Origin: Neodontobutis hainanensis
Taxonomy: Eukaryota > Chordata > Actinopteri > Gobiiformes > Odontobutidae
Assembly (NCBI GenBank): GCA_024349245.1
Contig: JALDNG010000416.1
Location: 1 to 64,000, forward strand
Reading direction: 5' to 3'
DNA: 64,000 nt
Every line of letters begins with the position of its first letter. Within the stretch, counting starts at the first letter, position 1. Shown piece after piece: positions 61,101 through 64,000 of this stretch. A program made the position numbers and the translations under genes. The notes under the pieces are model-generated. The model saw only the letters and a list, made by a program, of their open reading frames with translations. It was not told the DNA's origin and made no database searches.

Positions 61101-61499
61101 GTTCTATTCGCGTTTAGTTAATATGTTATAAAAATCCTACCTGACAGCTTTTTGAACTCGATACTGGCTAACCATGTTGGATCCCAGTTACAAAAAAATG
61201 GAAAATTAGTTTAGATAACGTCGCACATTCAGCTTCGAATTGACAGTTCACGATTTTCACCACCGGTTTTGAAATTTCATTTATCTACATTCTGAAGATA
61301 TCTTACAGAACGTGTCTTAGTGCGCTTGAAAATATTTTAGAGATGAATCAGCCATAAAACTTTAACGTTCATAGTGGTGTACACAACTATTCTTAATATA
61401 AAAGAAGAAAATGTCCCCAACGTGGACTTGAACACCATCACACAGTGTTTTCCGTAACCCTATCTACAGTAATTTATTCTAAATAAGCTGAATTCCCAC
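58150..61499. other. Intergenic stretch, few coding-like islands
   Basis: No recognised gene. A plus-strand island at about 58355-58630 (a frame containing LPVLSFFSTNKNSEVNVI, then another from 58433 to 58630) and one at 59049-59241 look more coding-like than their flanks. A 36-codon plus frame from an ATG at 60283 has Gly-rich sequence. The right end may contain the 3' LTR of the minus-strand element 3, but no terminal repeat was matched. Confidence 0.35.
59049..59241 (+). CDS. Possible exon pair of an unassigned gene
   Basis: An open stretch from at least 59049 to 59198 (contains LAKTRSILCIRDHSLEKQTF) can be joined across a 22-nt GT-AG gap (59199-59220) in phase 0 to a short end (LTFDYG, then TAA), or it runs through to a TGA at 59259-59261 if unspliced. 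The lack of an ATG at the left end suggests an upstream exon. No family is recognised, and chance is not excluded. Confidence 0.28.
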
Positions 61500-62138
61500 T
61501 TATAAAGGCTAAAAATTCCTTGAGGTGCTCATTAACCTCAGACATAAGGCAAGACAAAAGTTAGAAAATGCTGATATGGTTCACTAAGGTTCACAAAACC
61601 TGTTTTCAATAGCGTTGCTGTGTCTTTTGCTTTTGACATTTAGATAATTAGCCGACTCTAGTTTTCGATTATTTATTACGCTACATATCTCCACCTTCCA
61701 GAAGTGATAGCAGGGTATACCTCTTGTTCTGTTTAACTCTTGGAGTATTCCAATTTTCGGGAGCATGTCTCGATTATAGTGACGCCTTGTATCATGGTTT
61801 TGGCATATGTACACTCGGTTGAAGTGACACGTTATTTTCTTATTTGGATCGTAAACGTTAACAAGTTAATAAACTGGATGCTTGATATTTATGATTTTGA
61901 AAAGTCCATCGAATAACGGTTCCAGTTAACCAGACCTGGGTGTTTTCCACCAGAACATAGTCCCCCAAGCGGTTGAATTTTTTAGTCATTGATAATTGTA
62001 ATATTTTGCAATATATTTACTCTGTTCCTCTCCTGTATACTAGATCTGTTCGTCTATGCTTTTGAGTTTCTATTGTCATGTTTGTAACATAGTAAATGTT
62101 TTCTTTTATTCTAGAGTCTTTGAGATACTGCGGAAACA

Positions 62139-62528
62139 TTATGTTGATTGGCAATATGACGTTATTAAAAGAAGTATTTGGCCCCGAGAATAGCCAGTTG
62201 TTCTTCTCTTTACAACTAGCAAGGACAGGGCACCACAACCAATATAATCATCCCGTTTTGAAACATTATCGACGCAACCTTCTATGGTTTCCTTTTTGAA
62301 ACCCTCAAAGAGACTATTAGCCTTGTGATGATATTCACTTGTCCCAGGTTTTTGAGTTCCTAAGAATTTGCAAAGGTTTTCGAATATTTCGGATTCAAAT
62401 GCGGTTCTCTGATCTGAATGAACTTGCTTGGGTACTCTAAATATACAAATACCTTGAGAAAAGAAAGCTGTAACTGCTGTTTCAGCTGAAAGATCTTGCA
62501 AGGCCTTCATCTCAACCCTGAAGAGCAA
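62139..62528 (-). pseudogene. Integrase core fragment of element 3
   Basis: The 129-codon frame contains VEMKALQDLSAETAVTAFFSQ, the second catalytic acidic motif in VHSDQRTAFESE, a TSEYHHKANSLFEGFKKE block (the usual Y-H-P-x-x-N-G-L-x-E-R) that holds the third catalytic residue, and a following helix. The first catalytic Asp (FADF) is in the neighbouring frame 62689-62507, so one frameshift separates it from the rest of the core. Confidence 0.8.
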
Positions 62529-63099
62529 AAGTCTGCAAAAACGATGATATTAGAATTAACATTGGGACTAGCTGATAATGGCACCATAAAATCCTCTTTC
62601 CATAGCGTATAAGGCCTAATGGACGACATAGGCACTAATTCTGCTGAAGGTTTGAAGTTTTCGATTTGTATTTCGAGCATTTGAGACAATTAAGTATTTA
62701 TTTATCACTTTAGTGTTTATTTCCTCTCAAAGGAGTGGGTTTTTAATAAAATCGCTGCTTTGAGTTTTTCCCAAGTAGAATAAGAAATCGTCGTGAATGA
62801 GAGAGATTGTAGGGTTATTCATGACTTGAGGCCAAATTGGTTTTGGCCCCTAAAATACCTGACGATACAGAATGCAATGACCAAAGGTCAGTTTATTCCA
62901 AACTCAAATTAGCTTTTTGCAAACGAATTTTCTTTGATAATTGACTTGGGGCTTTTTGTGATTTAGAATGTCAACGATTAATTTGATGTCTGTGTAACAT
63001 TTTTCTTTTTCAATAAAACCTTCCTTAGGAATAAATTCAACTGTGTTTATACACCTGGATAACGCATCGGCAGTCACATTTTAGTCCCTTTTATTGATT

Positions 63100-63507
63100 T
63101 TAATTCTTCATCGTACTCTTCACGCTCGAGTACTTATCTTGTGCCCCTGCCCTGAGGTTTTCCATCTGCTTTATGTAAACAAGTGGGTGGGATCCGTAAC
63201 CAATATAAACTTCGACCCAAGTAGATACAGTCGGAATCTCCTGCATGCTTAAAGAGTCGATTTTAAATATTTGAAGGAAAGTATACATTCTTCTTATCAG
63301 AAGCAAGCTCGACCTTTTGACATTATCTTTTTCAGTGATGCAGCTGTCTGCGAGATTAATCACACATCTAAGATAAAAGTTGCAGAACCTTATGAAAGAT
63401 CTTAGTTCAGATGCATTTTCTTGGGTCTTCCAGTTGACAATGACCTTAACCTGACTGAGATCAGAAGAGATAACATTTTTAAAAATTATATACCCTAGGT
63501 CCTCCAC
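63100..63507 (-). pseudogene. Reverse transcriptase connection / RNase H fragment of element 3
   Basis: The 135-codon frame begins at the end of the palm (DLGYIIFKNVISSDLSQVK, the usual Y-L-G-H-x-I-S pattern) and continues with the W-x-x-P-like WKTQENASELRSFIRFCNFY (the usual L-R-x-F-L-G-x-x-N-Y-Y). It then enters an RNase H-like stretch ending HPLVYIKQMENLRAG. It is consistent with pol of element 3. Confidence 0.78.
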
Positions 63508-63759
63508 CTAATTGACATTAAAACAGCACTTCTTTACGTAAGTTTTAGGCGAGTCATTCTTAAATTATTTAGTAACTCGGAAATATCCTTAAACTAGTGT
63601 TCATAAGACGATGAGTGAACGAGGATATCATCCAAATGGAAACAACATCATTTCGAGTTACTGAATAAACGATTCCATAAGGCGTTGAAAAGTGCTCGGA
63701 GCGTGACATAGACCGAACGGAAGCATGTTAAAATCGAACAAACACCCTCCTGGGAATGG

Positions 63760-63966
63760 TCAGAACTCCATCTTTTCTTTACCTTTTTCAGTGATGCTTA
63801 TTTGCAAATAACCAGACTTTAAATTCAATATAGAAAAATGATTCACTCCATGTAGCTTGTGGAGTATATCATCCTGGAACGGGAGCGGATATTGATCTTT
63901 TTTGTGACCTTGTTTAATTTCCGGGTTCACACACCGTCGCTTTGATCCGTCTTTCTTTATGGTCAC
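63760..63966 (-). pseudogene. Reverse transcriptase fingers/palm fragment of element 3
   Basis: This 68-codon frame covers the start of the Ty3/Gypsy polymerase domain. KKDGSKRRC (the usual K-K-D-G-S-x-R-x-C) is followed by PEIKQ in place of the usual D-Y-R-x-L-N, then the Q-Y-P-L-P and LKSGYLQI motifs. The first catalytic Asp of the palm appears as Asn (ILNLKSGY rather than the usual Asp), so the enzyme is probably dead even if the frame breaks were ignored. It is continuous with the rest of element 3. Confidence 0.8.
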
Positions 63967-64000
63967 GACAATGGGGGAACACCATAGACTTTTGCTTGTT

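Larger units (their letters stand above)
61500..64000 (-). mobile_element. Ty3/Gypsy LTR retrotransposon, 3' part of pol (element 3), runs off right edge
   Basis: Minus-strand pol in collinear order from the right edge. Reverse transcriptase has KKDGSKRRC, PLPFQDDILHKL and ILNLKSGYLQI (63966-63760), then LPFGLCHAPSTFQRLM near 63700 and the LDDILVHS polymerase motif near 63620. The connection and RNase H region (LRSFIRFCNFYLRC) is at 63507-63100. The integrase zinc end is around 62700. The integrase core has IIVFADF (first Asp, near 62540), VHSDQRTAFES (second Asp, near 62420) and FEGFKKE (third acidic residue). A C-terminal basic frame (QNHDTRRHYNRD) is at 61814-61584. A few stops and frame changes break it, but far fewer than in elements 1 and 2. 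Gag and protease would lie beyond the window. Confidence 0.9.

Noticed and set aside
1..64000. CRISPR arrays, bacterial operons, rRNA or tRNA genes, tandem repeat arrays
   Set aside because: None seen; the gene structures are clearly spliceosomal and eukaryotic.

Overview
The window looks like a very AT-rich nuclear eukaryotic genome (roughly 30% GC by eye): a few compact, conserved genes separated by long AT-rich stretches and decayed LTR retrotransposons. The genes are easy to miss. Most are cut into small exons by GT-AG introns of only 21-26 nt. In seven genes I could identify by protein family, 34 such introns rejoin the reading frame and restore the family alignment. 23 nt is the commonest length. 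In the five identified intron-bearing genes whose codon total bears on the question (TRMT11, V-ATPase B, PSMB1, tetraspanin, small TIM) the spliced CDS is an exact multiple of three, and so is the cystatin. Spliceosomal introns this short are known from few lineages. Among animals, dicyemid mesozoans are reported to have introns averaging about 26 nt. Tetraspanin, type-1/2-like cystatin, TAF2, PLAC8 and Ty3/Gypsy elements fit a fast-evolving, possibly parasitic, metazoan, but the taxon cannot be proven from this window. The genetic code appears standard; TAA, TAG and TGA are all used as terminators.

Layout, left to right. 1.9-3.3 kb, minus: TRMT11 (tRNA G10 methyltransferase catalytic subunit, 12 exons). 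5.0-7.7 kb, plus: a decayed Ty3/Gypsy element. 8.85-9.63 kb, minus: a tetraspanin (4 exons). 11.6-14.04 kb, minus: V-ATPase subunit B (10 exons; eight tiny introns plus one of 782 nt). 14.08-14.90 kb, plus: proteasome subunit beta-6/PSMB1 (7 exons). These two start codons are only 40 bp apart, so they must share a bidirectional promoter. 18.95-20.40 kb, plus: an unrecognised helical protein (5 exons). 27.18-27.58 kb, plus: a secreted cystatin (3 exons). 38.99-42.10 kb, minus: TAF2, unusually an uninterrupted reading frame of about 1034 codons. About 44.7-48.2 kb, minus: a second decayed Ty3/Gypsy element. 51.42-51.71 kb, minus: a small TIM (Tim13-like) chaperone (3 exons). 57.85-58.15 kb, plus: a PLAC8-family gene with an in-frame TGA. 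61.5-64 kb, minus: a third Ty3/Gypsy element running off the right edge. Its polymerase and integrase catalytic motifs are still readable, so it is probably the youngest.

The identified genes are mostly unrelated housekeeping functions (translation, vacuolar acidification, protein turnover, transcription initiation, mitochondrial import), plus two surface or secreted proteins (tetraspanin, cystatin). No operon-like functional linkage is visible apart from the head-to-head V-ATPase B/PSMB1 pair. Several further short open stretches could be exons of fast-evolving genes; they are listed at low confidence because open frames of 50-70 codons also arise by chance at this composition.
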